This document shows positions 1 to 7,376 of a stretch of 9,655 bases of DNA, one piece after another; within the stretch, counting starts at the first letter, position 1, and every line of letters starts with the position of its first letter. The stretch covers positions 1 to 9,655 of the forward strand of contig CAZJBD010000092.1 in assembly GCA_964544265.1 (NCBI GenBank). Reading direction: 5' to 3'. Under the pieces are notes generated by a model, which was not told the DNA's origin, made no database searches, and worked only from the letters and a program-made list of their open reading frames with translations. The position numbers were made by a program, and so were the translations under genes. Source of the DNA: JALHVH01 sp964544265 (lineage in GTDB: Bacteria > Acidobacteriota > Aminicenantia > Aminicenantales > Saccharicenantaceae).

Positions 1-6
1 GCGGAA

Positions 7-1689
7 CTACAACGAATCTTCGCCGTAGATCGTCTTCCCATCCAAGATTGTCATAAGCACTTTTGTGCCGAGGATCTTCTCTTCATCTATTTTCATGATA
101 TCCTGATCGAGGACGACAAGATCGGCAAGCTTGCCGGTTTTTATGCTGCCTTTAACCTCCTCCTCGAAAGCCGCGTAAGCCGCATCAAGTGTCAGCATTC
201 GCAAAGCCTCTTCCCTGCTGACTTTCTCTTGTCCATACCATTCCTGGGGTACGCCGTAAGGGCTTTTCCTGGTGACCGCGGCATAGAAATTGAAAAAGGG
301 GTTGCCGGTATCGGAAGCCGGGGAATCCGTTCCTCCGGCCACGATCGCTCCGGCATCCAGGAGCTGTCTGAAAACAAGAACACCCTTGATTCTTTGGGGC
401 CCCAATCGGTCCTCGGCCCAACGCCCGTATTCTCCTAAGAAGATCGGCTGCATGGACGCGATCACGTTCATCTCTTTAAACCTGGGCAAATCCGGCTTCT
501 GGATTACGGATGCGTGTTCAATCCTGAATCGGTGATTCTTAACAGGATTTTCTTCCAGCGCCCTCTGATAGAGGTCCAACATGACATGAAGGGCCTTGTC
601 TCCAATGGCATGCGTCGAGACTTGAAATCCTCTTTCCAGGGATTTCTTGATGATGGAATAAGCCTCCTCTTCCTTCATCATCTGGAGGCCCGATGTTTCC
701 GGCGAATCAGAATAGGGTTCAAAGAGCAGGGCCCCTCGAGAACCTAAGGCCCCATCGATGAGCAATTTGACGCTTCTCGCCGTGAGAAAATCGTCAATCC
801 TGGGTCCTTGGTCCATAGCTTCGGCAAACGCATCGCTTTCTGCGCTGATCATGGCATAGACTCTGACCGTAAGCTCGCCCTTTTGTCTGAGTTTCTCATA
901 GACCTGCAAAGAGTCCTTGTCCGCACCGGCATCGTGGATTCCGGTAACCCCCCATTTTCTAAACTGATCCATAGCCAGCTTGATATGAGCTTCCTTGCGC
1001 TCCAGCCCCTCTCCGGACCTTTCTCTTTCAATTAAAGCCATGGCTTCATCGATGAGGATGCCCGTGGGCTCTCCCCTGGCATCTCGCAGGATTCGTCCGC
1101 CCTCCGGATCCTTGGTGTTCTTATCGATATTGGATAAACGTAAAGCCAAGCTATTATACCAGCCTGAATGGCCGTCTATTCGAGACAGAGCCGCCGGGTG
1201 ATCAGGGGCTACCGCATCCAGTTCATACCTCGTAGGAAATTCCTTTTCTTTCCAGTAGCCCTGGTCCCATCCCTCTGCTTCGACCCATTCTCCCGTTTTC
1301 GCTTCTTTGGCTTTTCGGGCCACCTTTTCCAGGATCTGCTCTTTGCTGAGCCCTTTTAAGTCCAGAACGGTCAGGGCCCGGCCGGCCCCGAACGGATGAA
1401 CGTGTGCGTCGATCAGGCCGGGGATGACCGTCTTCTGCTCCAGGTCAACGATCCTTGTCTTTTTTCCGATAAGAGGCTTAACGTCTTTATCGGTGCCCAC
1501 GCGGACGATATGGTTTCCCGATATGGCCACGGCTTGGGCATGAGGGAGAGCGGGGTCCATCGTAACGATATTTCCATTCCATAAAACAATGTCTGCTGTT
1601 ATTCCTGGGTTCTTTTGACGGCAACAAACAATTATTGAAAGAAATATTAAAGTCACGATGCAAAGGATAGACTTAGCTTTCGCAGACAT
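7..1689 (-). CDS. Exported YtcJ-like amidohydrolase family protein
   Basis: A 560-residue metal-dependent hydrolase of the amidohydrolase superfamily, YtcJ/amidohydrolase_3 type, a group that hydrolyses amide-type bonds; the substrate cannot be told from sequence. Visible are the beta-sandwich start (ADIVLWNGNIVTMDP, about 32-46), the metal-binding DAHVH motif (His96, His98), Lys308 in SVKLLIDG as the probable carboxylated bridging lysine, STHAIGD with His360, EH with His392, and GGTDSP with catalytic Asp455. All expected ligands are present, so it is probably active. Residues 6-23 are a hydrophobic export segment ending in two cysteines (IIVCC); this resembles a lipobox but lacks the usual small residue before Cys, so lipoprotein status is uncertain. 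The ATG at 1687-1689 follows a perfect AGGAGG only 4 bases upstream. It is divergent from the kinase gene and has its own promoter. Family confidence is high, substrate unknown. Confidence 0.93.
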   Translation of the reverse strand: MSAKAKSILCIVTLIFLSIIVCCRQKNPGITADIVLWNGNIVTMDPALPHAQAVAISGNHIVRVGTDKDVKPLIGKKTRIVDLEQKTVIPGLIDAHVHPFGAGRALTVLDLKGLSKEQILEKVARKAKEAKTGEWVEAEGWDQGYWKEKEFPTRYELDAVAPDHPAALSRIDGHSGWYNSLALRLSNIDKNTKDPEGGRILRDARGEPTGILIDEAMALIERERSGEGLERKEAHIKLAMDQFRKWGVTGIHDAGADKDSLQVYEKLRQKGELTVRVYAMISAESDAFAEAMDQGPRIDDFLTARSVKLLIDGALGSRGALLFEPYSDSPETSGLQMMKEEEAYSIIKKSLERGFQVSTHAIGDKALHVMLDLYQRALEENPVKNHRFRIEHASVIQKPDLPRFKEMNVIASMQPIFLGEYGRWAEDRLGPQRIKGVLVFRQLLDAGAIVAGGTDSPASDTGNPFFNFYAAVTRKSPYGVPQEWYGQEKVSREEALRMLTLDAAYAAFEEEVKGSIKTGKLADLVVLDQDIMKIDEEKILGTKVLMTILDGKTIYGEDSL

Positions 1690-1799
1690 TCGACCTCCTC
1701 ATATGTCCGGACCACATCTTTAGTATGGGTTTATTCGTCAGACTAATCTTCGGGTTCGGCAATTCGGTTTTCTTTAATTAACTCGAGAAAGCGATCGAT

Positions 1800-1829
1800 A
1801 ATATATCGCCGGCCCTAAGGAATTGTCAA
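1800..1829 (-). promoter_or_regulatory. Sigma70-like promoter for the amidohydrolase gene
   Basis: On the minus strand a perfect TTGACA (-35, positions 1829-1824) is followed after 18 bases by TATATT (-10, 1805-1800, five of six to consensus). Transcription would begin near 1792 and give a leader of about 100 bases before the ATG at 1689. The spacer is GC-rich (GGGCCGGCG). Assignment is from consensus only. Confidence 0.6.
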
Positions 1830-1894
1830 TCGTCGCGGCAAGGCTTAATAGGCTCACAAAATGGGCCATAAACGCCGACGAATTGGAACTATTC

Positions 1895-1911
1895 GGCCAA
1901 TGGATTGGGCC
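1895..1911. repeat. Imperfect inverted repeat upstream of kinase promoter
   Basis: GGCCAAT (1895-1901), a two-base spacer, then ATTGGGCC (1904-1911): an inverted repeat with one extra G in the right arm, lying about 20 bases upstream of the -35 of the kinase promoter. The position would suit an activator or repressor site. No known operator is recognised, so it is only a candidate. Confidence 0.3.
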
Positions 1912-1916
1912 AAGGC

Positions 1917-1937
1917 ATTGTCATATAGGTTGACAAT
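1917..1937. promoter_or_regulatory. Candidate operator overlapping the kinase -35 box
   Basis: A perfect 7-base inverted repeat, ATTGTCA (1917-1923) and TGACAAT (1931-1937), separated by 7 bases. The right arm includes most of the TTGACA -35 box of the kinase promoter, and the centre-to-centre spacing of 14 bases is not far from one helical turn. A dimeric regulator bound here would block the polymerase. The heptamer ATTGTCA recurs at 1822-1828, where it is the -35 of the opposite promoter. The symmetry could therefore arise simply from -35-like sequence on both strands. Confidence 0.35.
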
Positions 1938-1958
1938 CCGGGGCGTTCCTGATAATCT
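1930..1958 (+). promoter_or_regulatory. Sigma70-like promoter for the kinase gene
   Basis: A perfect TTGACA (1930-1935) lies 17 bases before TAATCT (1953-1958) or 15 bases before GATAAT (1951-1956, five of six to the -10 consensus). The transcript would start near 1964 and leave a leader of about 35 bases before the ATG at 1998. The -35 is inside an inverted repeat, so the promoter may be regulated. Confidence 0.55.
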
Positions 1959-1997
1959 CGGTGCCAACAACAAGGTTGGGCAGGGGCGTTAAGGCCT

Positions 1998-4900
1998 ATG
2001 CATTGCTCCCGTTGCGGTTTTGATAATCCCCCCGGCGCGCGTTTCTGCGGTCAATGCTCTTTCCCTCTCCGCTCAGAAGACGGCCCCGCGGCCTCGACCG
2101 AAACCCGGATATCGCCAATCCGGGAGCTTGCAACCGGGACGACCTTCGCCCGCCGCTACCAGGTCATCGAAGAGCTGGGCAAGGGCGGGATGGGCCGCGT
2201 CTACAAGGTCTTCGACAACGAAGTCCGCGAGAAGCTCGCCCTCAAGCTCCTCAACCCCGAGGTCGCCGCGGACGAGAGAACGATCGAACGCTTCCGGAAC
2301 GAGCTCCGGCTGGCCCGGACCGTCTCCCACCGTCATATCTGCCGGATGCATGACCTGGGCCGCGAGGATGAGACGGGCACGTATTTCATCACCATGGAAT
2401 ACGTCCCGGGCGACGACCTGAAGAAGCTCATCCACAGCATCGGTGCCCTGCCCGTCGGCAAGGCCGTGGCCATCGCCAAACAGACGGCTGAGGGGCTGGC
2501 CGAGGCCCACCGCTTGGGCGTCGTCCACCGCGACCTCAAGCCGCAGAACATCATGATCGACCGCGAGGGCGCCGCTCGGATCATGGATTTCGGAATCGCC
2601 CGCTCTGTTAAAGCCAAGGGCATTACGGGAGCCGGGGTGATGATCGGGACCCCCGAGTATATGTCGCCCGAGCAGGTGGACGGGAAAGAGGCCGACGCGC
2701 GTTCGGACCTCTATTCGCTGGGCGTCGTCCTCTTCGAAATGCTCACGGGGCACCTGCCCTTCGAAGGAGACACTCCGCTCAGCATCGCCGTCAAGCAGAA
2801 AAGCGAGCCGCCTCCCGACCCGCGAACTATCAACTCTCAGATCCCGGAGAAGCTCGGGGGCCTCGTCCTGAAATGCCTGGAAAAAGCGAGGGAGAAGCGA
2901 TATCCAAGCGCGGAGGCCCTGCTGGCCGACCTCGCGGATATCGAAAAGTCGATGCCGACCACGACGACGGCCCTGCCGCTCCGCCGGCCCCAGACCTCTA
3001 AGGAGATCACCGTCCGCATGCCATCGAAAAAAGTCTGGATATCGGCGGCAGGACTTCTCCTCGCCCTCGCCGCCTTTCTTGTCTGGCAGATCATCCCAGA
3101 GGGAGAGGGAGCGAAGCGTACCGTCGCCGTCCTCGGCTTCAAAAACCAAACGGGCGACCCGAGCCTCGACTACCTTCGGGAAACGATCTCCAACCTGCTG
3201 GTCACCAGCCTCGAGCAGTCAAAATACATGCGGGTTGCATCCTGGCAACGGCTGAGGGACCTTTTCCGTCAAGCCGGCAAGGACGAAGCCGCCCTTTACG
3301 ACGAGGAAGCCGGGCTGGAAGTATGTCGGCGGGAAGGGATCGAGGCGGTTGTCATCGGATTCTTCAGCAAAGCTGGGGAGACCTTTGTTTCGGACGTCAA
3401 GGTGCTGGATGTCGGAAGCCGGGAACTCTTGAAAAGCGCCTCAGCTCGAGGGGAGGGAATCAACAGCATCCTCAGGTCCCAGGTCGATGAGATCAGCCGT
3501 GCCGTTTCCCGGGGGGTCGGCCGGCCGGCCCTAAAGCTTGGACAGCCCCAAACGCCGATCATCGACCTCGCGACGAGCTCTATCGACGCCTACAGCTATT
3601 TCCTGCGCGGCCGGGATGCGGTCGGCAATCTCGTGGGCTACGACGCCAAGAAGTTGCTGGGGAAAGCCATTTCCTTGGACCCCAATTTTGCGGTGGCCTA
3701 CCTTTATCTGGCCGATGCCAATCATCTCATCATCGATTTCAGGGCCCGCGACGAAGCCATAATTAAAGCCAAGGAACTCTCCGCAAGGGCTTCGGAGAAA
3801 GAACGGCTCTGGATCGAAGCGAAATATGTCCGGAGAATCAAGGGGGATCCGGCCGGGGGACGCCGGATCCTGCTGAAGCTTACGGAGAAGTACCCCCAGG
3901 AGAAATACGCTCACTATGAGCTGGGGCACCAGCTTCACTCGGCAGGGAAATATTCCGAAGCCAGCCAGGAGTTCGAGAAGGCCGTCGCTCTGGACCCGAG
4001 CTTCGGCCCCGCGTTCAATATGCTGGGATATTCTTACGCGAATACCGGGGATTTTGCCGGAGCCGAAGCGGCGTTCGGGCGCTACCTCGCGTCGAATCCC
4101 GGTGACCCTAACCCCGTCGATTCCCTGGCCGAGCTCTACGTCCGTATGGGACAGCTGGATAAAGCCGAGGCGAAGTATCAGGAAGCCCTGGGCTTCAAAC
4201 CCGATTTCGTCTCGTCCTGCGGTGGATTGGCCTATATCTCGGCCCTGAAAGAAAATTATCCTGAGACCTTCCGCTGGCTCGGGGAATTTGTCGCCCGAGC
4301 CGGTCCGACGCAAAAGATGGAAGGCCTTTGGCTCGACAGCTTTTATGATTATTTCTTGGGCCGCGTCGATAAGGCACGCCGCGCGTACCTCGACCTGAGA
4401 GAGATCGCCGAATCATACGGCTCCCCTCCTTACATCATGGGCACGCTAGATTGGATTTCCGGATACATGAATTGTGAGCTGGGCCAGTTCGAAGAAGGCC
4501 GGAAGGGTTTTCAATCCTATTTCAATTACATGGAACAAATCAACCCGGCCGCGCACAACGGGAATGCCGCCGACAGAGCGGCCGTCCTTGGCTGGGTGGA
4601 CCTTAAACAAGGACGTCTGGCGGATGCGCGCGCCCGGGTTGCGGAAATCAGGCAGCTCCTCCCGAAGATATCTCCGGAAAACCTGGAGGCGATGGCCTTT
4701 TCTGCCCTAGATCTGGCCTCCCTGCCCCTTTGGTCCGAGCTTCTAACGGCCGAAATCGCGCTGGCCGAGGGCTCTCCGGAGGAGGGTGTCGCCGCGGCCA
4801 CCGTGATGCGCCGGCTTGATTTTCCAGGCATGAATACCGACCTCATCGTTCGCTATAACATGCCGTTGTTAAAAGACGTTTTGGCCCGGGCTTACTGGAA

Positions 4901-5156
4901 GAAAGGGGACTTGGAGCGCGCGGCCGGCGAATACCGGAAGCTCATAACCGTCGATCCGTCGAACCAAGTCCGCTATCTCATCCATCCTCTGTACCATTAT
5001 CGCTTCGGTCGCGTCCTCGAGGAAAAGGGCGACAAGACCGGAGCGGCCGGCCAATACCGGAAATTCCTTGAATTCTGGAAAGACGCCGACAAGACCCATC
5101 CCGAATTGGCAGACGCCAGCAAACGCCTGGCCGCTTTAGGCGTGGGTCCACCTTAA
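1998..5156 (+). CDS. Zinc-ribbon Ser/Thr kinase with TM, TolB-like and TPR regions
   Basis: A 1052-residue Hanks-type (PknB-like) Ser/Thr kinase. Domains in order: N-terminal zinc ribbon with Cys3, Cys6, Cys17, Cys20; kinase domain about 54-315 with glycine loop GKGGMG (61-66), Lys83 in ALK, Glu102, catalytic HRDLKPQN (Asp179, Lys181, Asn184), DFG (197-199), GTPEYMSPEQ and Asp237; a Thr/Pro/Arg linker; one transmembrane helix about 346-365; a TolB/FlgO-like domain starting RTVAVLGFKNQTGDPSLDYL (374-393) to about 510; then TPR-like repeats from about 530 to 1030, clearest at 637-738 and 953-988. All catalytic residues are present, so it should phosphorylate. Zinc ribbon and kinase would be cytoplasmic and the TPR part extracytoplasmic, fitting a signalling receptor. 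The start is fixed by the zinc ribbon beginning at codon 2; the AAGG ribosome site is weak and close. The region is very GC-rich and produces long antisense open frames. Family confidence is high; signal and targets unknown. Confidence 0.94.
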   Translation: MHCSRCGFDNPPGARFCGQCSFPLRSEDGPAASTETRISPIRELATGTTFARRYQVIEELGKGGMGRVYKVFDNEVREKLALKLLNPEVAADERTIERFRNELRLARTVSHRHICRMHDLGREDETGTYFITMEYVPGDDLKKLIHSIGALPVGKAVAIAKQTAEGLAEAHRLGVVHRDLKPQNIMIDREGAARIMDFGIARSVKAKGITGAGVMIGTPEYMSPEQVDGKEADARSDLYSLGVVLFEMLTGHLPFEGDTPLSIAVKQKSEPPPDPRTINSQIPEKLGGLVLKCLEKAREKRYPSAEALLADLADIEKSMPTTTTALPLRRPQTSKEITVRMPSKKVWISAAGLLLALAAFLVWQIIPEGEGAKRTVAVLGFKNQTGDPSLDYLRETISNLLVTSLEQSKYMRVASWQRLRDLFRQAGKDEAALYDEEAGLEVCRREGIEAVVIGFFSKAGETFVSDVKVLDVGSRELLKSASARGEGINSILRSQVDEISRAVSRGVGRPALKLGQPQTPIIDLATSSIDAYSYFLRGRDAVGNLVGYDAKKLLGKAISLDPNFAVAYLYLADANHLIIDFRARDEAIIKAKELSARASEKERLWIEAKYVRRIKGDPAGGRRILLKLTEKYPQEKYAHYELGHQLHSAGKYSEASQEFEKAVALDPSFGPAFNMLGYSYANTGDFAGAEAAFGRYLASNPGDPNPVDSLAELYVRMGQLDKAEAKYQEALGFKPDFVSSCGGLAYISALKENYPETFRWLGEFVARAGPTQKMEGLWLDSFYDYFLGRVDKARRAYLDLREIAESYGSPPYIMGTLDWISGYMNCELGQFEEGRKGFQSYFNYMEQINPAAHNGNAADRAAVLGWVDLKQGRLADARARVAEIRQLLPKISPENLEAMAFSALDLASLPLWSELLTAEIALAEGSPEEGVAAATVMRRLDFPGMNTDLIVRYNMPLLKDVLARAYWKKGDLERAAGEYRKLITVDPSNQVRYLIHPLYHYRFGRVLEEKGDKTGAAGQYRKFLEFWKDADKTHPELADASKRLAALGVGPP

Positions 5157-5200
5157 AGTCCGTTATCATCGAGCGTTGCCCAGGACGTTCGGCCCAACCC

Positions 5201-5220
5201 AATAGAAATGTTCTATTTTT
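5201..5220 (+). terminator. Small hairpin with T-run after the kinase gene
   Basis: AATAGAA (5201-5207), loop ATG, TTCTATT (5211-5217), running into a stretch of five T (5216-5220). This has the form of a factor-independent terminator for the plus-strand kinase transcript, about 45 bases after its stop. The stem is AT-rich and so weak. It overlaps the TAG stop (5213-5215) and last codons of the convergent metallo-beta-lactamase-fold gene. Read on the minus strand it lacks a following T-run. Confidence 0.4.
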
Positions 5221-6094
5221 GGAATGTCTTGTTCGGCATCCCGGGCAGCATGAGAAAAATGTCCTTGTAATACTTGCGGACCTGGTCAATCTTGCCGGGT
5301 GCGTCGCTTTCCAACCGGATGGGCAAATGCATCAGGCCGATGTGGTCGGGCCTAAGGGTCTCTTGGAGGAAGGGCGCGCAATTGGGATCAAGAGGAAACC
5401 AGAAGTGAACCAGGGCCAGGTCGACTGGCGAGCCGCCCAGTCCGAATTCCTTGAATTGATCGACTTTCCCGGCCGAATCACCCTCGTGGAAGACTTGCCA
5501 GCCGTTGAGTTCGAAAAGGTACATGAGGTTCATCGGCGATTCCCGGTCGCCGCTGTGCAGGGTGCGGTAGGCCGTAACAGGGATATGATTCAGGTCTCGC
5601 TTTTCTTTTTCCCCGGATTTGAGGTCGAGAGGGATGAAGCGCGGCTCGATTCTCGCCCAATCCGCCGCAGCCATTCGCAAATCCTCGGCGGTATCCGCGG
5701 GGGCCAGCAAAACTGACTCGGGAAACGCTTCTAAATAGCGGGCTGCTAAGCGGGCGTCGAAATGATCGGGATGGTTGTGGGTGACCAGCAAAAGGCCGAC
5801 GCCGTCGAAGGGGGCTTCGCCCTTCATCATTTTTTCGAGGATTTCCGTGGAGGGCTGTCTATACTCCTCATTGGGCTTATCGAAGAGGGCGTCGATCAGG
5901 ACCTTTTGATGACCCGAGGAAACCAAGACGCCCATATTGGCGATATAGGTGAGCTCGAGGGGTTCCTGCCGGCCATCCTGATCCGCAATCCAGAAGCCCA
6001 TTCCCGATGCGGGCTGTCCGGATGAACCGACCACAACGAGGATCAAGATCAAGCCATACAAGAAGCATGAGGACGATTTTGAGCACGGCTTCAT
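5213..6094 (-). CDS. Exported UlaG-like metallo-beta-lactamase-fold hydrolase
   Basis: A 293-residue protein of the metallo-beta-lactamase superfamily, closest in pattern to the UlaG-like subgroup, which contains mostly lactonases and phosphoesterases. It shows the ANMGVLVSSGHQKVLIDALF start (52-71), the metal motif THNHPDHFD (His106, His108, Asp110, His111), a likely third-strand His180, EGDSAG with bridging Asp206, and LMHLPIR with His256, so two metals should bind. Residues 11-24 are a hydrophobic signal peptide or anchor, which places it outside the cytoplasm, unlike the cytosolic UlaG. The ATG at 6092-6094 follows GGAGG by about 7 bases. It is the last gene of the minus-strand set, 25 bases after the second NTF2-like gene, and converges on the kinase gene. 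The substrate cannot be deduced. Confidence 0.88.
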   Translation of the reverse strand: MKPCSKSSSCFLYGLILILVVVGSSGQPASGMGFWIADQDGRQEPLELTYIANMGVLVSSGHQKVLIDALFDKPNEEYRQPSTEILEKMMKGEAPFDGVGLLLVTHNHPDHFDARLAARYLEAFPESVLLAPADTAEDLRMAAADWARIEPRFIPLDLKSGEKEKRDLNHIPVTAYRTLHSGDRESPMNLMYLFELNGWQVFHEGDSAGKVDQFKEFGLGGSPVDLALVHFWFPLDPNCAPFLQETLRPDHIGLMHLPIRLESDAPGKIDQVRKYYKDIFLMLPGMPNKTFQK

Positions 6095-6119
6095 GAGATA
6101 CCTCCAGAAACATGAATAC

Positions 6120-6623
6120 TTAATCTTTTGTGGCGAAGGAAAAATGCTGCTGGACGATCATCCAGCGGCCTTCCCTTTTCTCCAGAACGCCTGTCCAGCG
6201 GGTGTTTTCCCAGCTTGCGGGCTCGCCCTTCCACTCGTTGATGTCGTCTAGGATGCCGTAGAACCAGGCGACATCGCCGGATTTGGATAGGCTGATCTTG
6301 AGGTCCCGGATCTCATAGCGGATCGCCTTGAAATCGGGGCTGCTCCAGAACTTTTCGGCCTTCTTGAAATCCTCGAATCCCTTGACCACCCGGTCGTTCG
6401 GATGGACCTCGAGGAAATCCGGGTCGTTGGCGATGACGCTGTAGAGGAGGCGAAAATCCTTTGTCTTGGCCCAGCCGATTGAATCCCGAATGGATTGCTC
6501 GATTCTCTCGACTTCGTTCCCCGCGAGTGCGCCAAGAAGATCGGTGCTTTCCCTCCCCGAGAACCAGGCGAGAACGAGAACCAAAGCGAGACACGGAATC
6601 AAAAACAATGCAGACTTCTTCAT
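6120..6623 (-). CDS. Exported NTF2/SnoaL-like protein (paralogue 2)
   Basis: A 167-residue predicted exported protein with an NTF2/SnoaL-like (DUF4440-type) cone fold, a fold used for small-ligand binding or simple catalysis; no active site is evident. After a hydrophobic signal segment (about 4-22) come an N-terminal helix with SIGWAKTKD, the SPDFKAIRYEI region, and the family-typical end VAWFYGILDD ... WENTRWTGVLEKREGRW followed by IVQQHFSFA. I chose the ATG at 6621-6623, with GGAGGT 5 bases upstream and MKK starting the signal sequence, over an upstream ATG at 6662 that would add 13 residues before it and has no good ribosome site. It is a paralogue of the gene at 8810-9289, with about 76 identical residues in roughly 127 by hand alignment. 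It lies 58 bases after the FISUMP gene and 25 before the hydrolase gene. Confidence 0.85.
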   Translation of the reverse strand: MKKSALFLIPCLALVLVLAWFSGRESTDLLGALAGNEVERIEQSIRDSIGWAKTKDFRLLYSVIANDPDFLEVHPNDRVVKGFEDFKKAEKFWSSPDFKAIRYEIRDLKISLSKSGDVAWFYGILDDINEWKGEPASWENTRWTGVLEKREGRWMIVQQHFSFATKD

Positions 6624-6681
6624 GTGACCTCCATTTGGACTGGGTTGTAATGGACGACTCATTTATCGCTTCTTATATCCT

Positions 6682-7368
6682 TTAGTTTTTATCTTTCACA
6701 CACCTGACGGAAAACCCGCTGGCCTTATGGCCGGGATTGCTTCTGATTGCGGGCTTGTCGGGATACAGTCCCCAATGCCAGGCGAAGTCGGCATCATAGG
6801 ACGTCGACGACCACCAGGTCGCATAATAGCCGCCCTCACCGGGATTCCCCGTCCGTCCCCGCCCGCCGGCGGGGACGGCCGAGAATCCGCTTTCGTTTGT
6901 CACTCCGGAATGTTTGACCTTCCATAGGCCGGAAGCGAAATCCTTCATTTTGCCGCCGGCCACCTTTTGGCCGCCGAGAGAGTTTTCCAGAATCCGCCAT
7001 TCCTCGATCGTCGGCACATGCCATCCCGGCGGACAAATATTCCGGCTGTCTGTTACAGCATGAAAATTATAAAGGGCCCCGTAAACATCCTTGTGCGTCA
7101 AGGGATCGTTGTCCATCCAGCACAGTGCGCCAGTTGTCAGCCGGCTCCAGATGTCCTCATCCGGGATATCGGGGATCGGCGTTCCGTCCCGGTAATGGGT
7201 GACTTTTAAATTCTCGGCCATCCACGTCTGGCCGCCAATCTTGACTGTCCTGTAAATATTCCCGTCATAGTCCTTGACGACGGCGGCCTCGAAGGCATCC
7301 TTTTGACCGGATTCCGGCGATACAAGAAGAATTGCTGGCAGGAGCAGAAAGGGTATCATCGGAATCAT
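6682..7368 (-). CDS. Secreted FISUMP-domain protein
   Basis: A 228-residue protein with a short signal peptide (hydrophobic 5-16) and a domain matching the Fibrobacter succinogenes major paralogous domain (FISUMP, TIGR02145), found on surface or secreted proteins of Fibrobacter, Bacteroidetes and related groups; its function is unknown. Diagnostic stretches are DYDGNIYRTVKIGGQTWMAE (33-52), YGALYNFHAV (96-105), ICPPGWHVPTIEEW (111-124), the Gly-rich GGRGRTGNPGEGGYYATWWS (168-187) and the end GFSVRCVKD (218-226). Cys83, Cys112 and Cys223 could form a disulphide outside the cell. The domain fills the mature protein and is not fused to an enzyme or anchor, unlike many members. The start ATG at 7366-7368 is 8 bases after the stop of the PD40 C-terminal frame with only a poor ribosome site, suggesting translational coupling; Met4 is an alternative. 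Confidence 0.88.
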   Translation of the reverse strand: MIPMIPFLLLPAILLVSPESGQKDAFEAAVVKDYDGNIYRTVKIGGQTWMAENLKVTHYRDGTPIPDIPDEDIWSRLTTGALCWMDNDPLTHKDVYGALYNFHAVTDSRNICPPGWHVPTIEEWRILENSLGGQKVAGGKMKDFASGLWKVKHSGVTNESGFSAVPAGGRGRTGNPGEGGYYATWWSSTSYDADFAWHWGLYPDKPAIRSNPGHKASGFSVRCVKDKN

Positions 7369-7376
7369 GGTTGTCT

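Larger units (their letters stand above)
1690..1997. other. Divergent intergenic region with two promoters
   Basis: This 308-base region separates the start codons of the amidohydrolase (minus) and the kinase (plus). It is more AT-rich than the flanking genes and I see no credible ORF in it. It holds one sigma70-like promoter for each strand and two inverted repeats near the kinase promoter, listed separately. The amidohydrolase leader would be about 100 bases and the kinase leader about 35 bases. I see no riboswitch-like structure, but I could not fold it. Confidence 0.7.

Noticed and set aside
2073..3149. 358-codon open frame antisense to the kinase domain
   Set aside because: It is fully inside the GC-rich kinase gene, whose protein has all family motifs. 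The antisense product shows no recognisable domain, and GC-rich genes commonly produce such frames.
3531..4313. 260-codon antisense frame within the TPR region
   Set aside because: It is a shadow of the kinase TPR region with no domain, ribosome site or independent support.
5219..5716. 165-codon plus-strand frame opposite the hydrolase gene
   Set aside because: The minus-strand gene here has complete metallo-beta-lactamase motifs; the plus-strand product matches nothing recognisable.
6624..6662. Upstream ATG at 6662 for the second NTF2-like gene
   Set aside because: The ATG at 6621-6623 has a close GGAGGT and starts the signal peptide; the extension has no good ribosome site.
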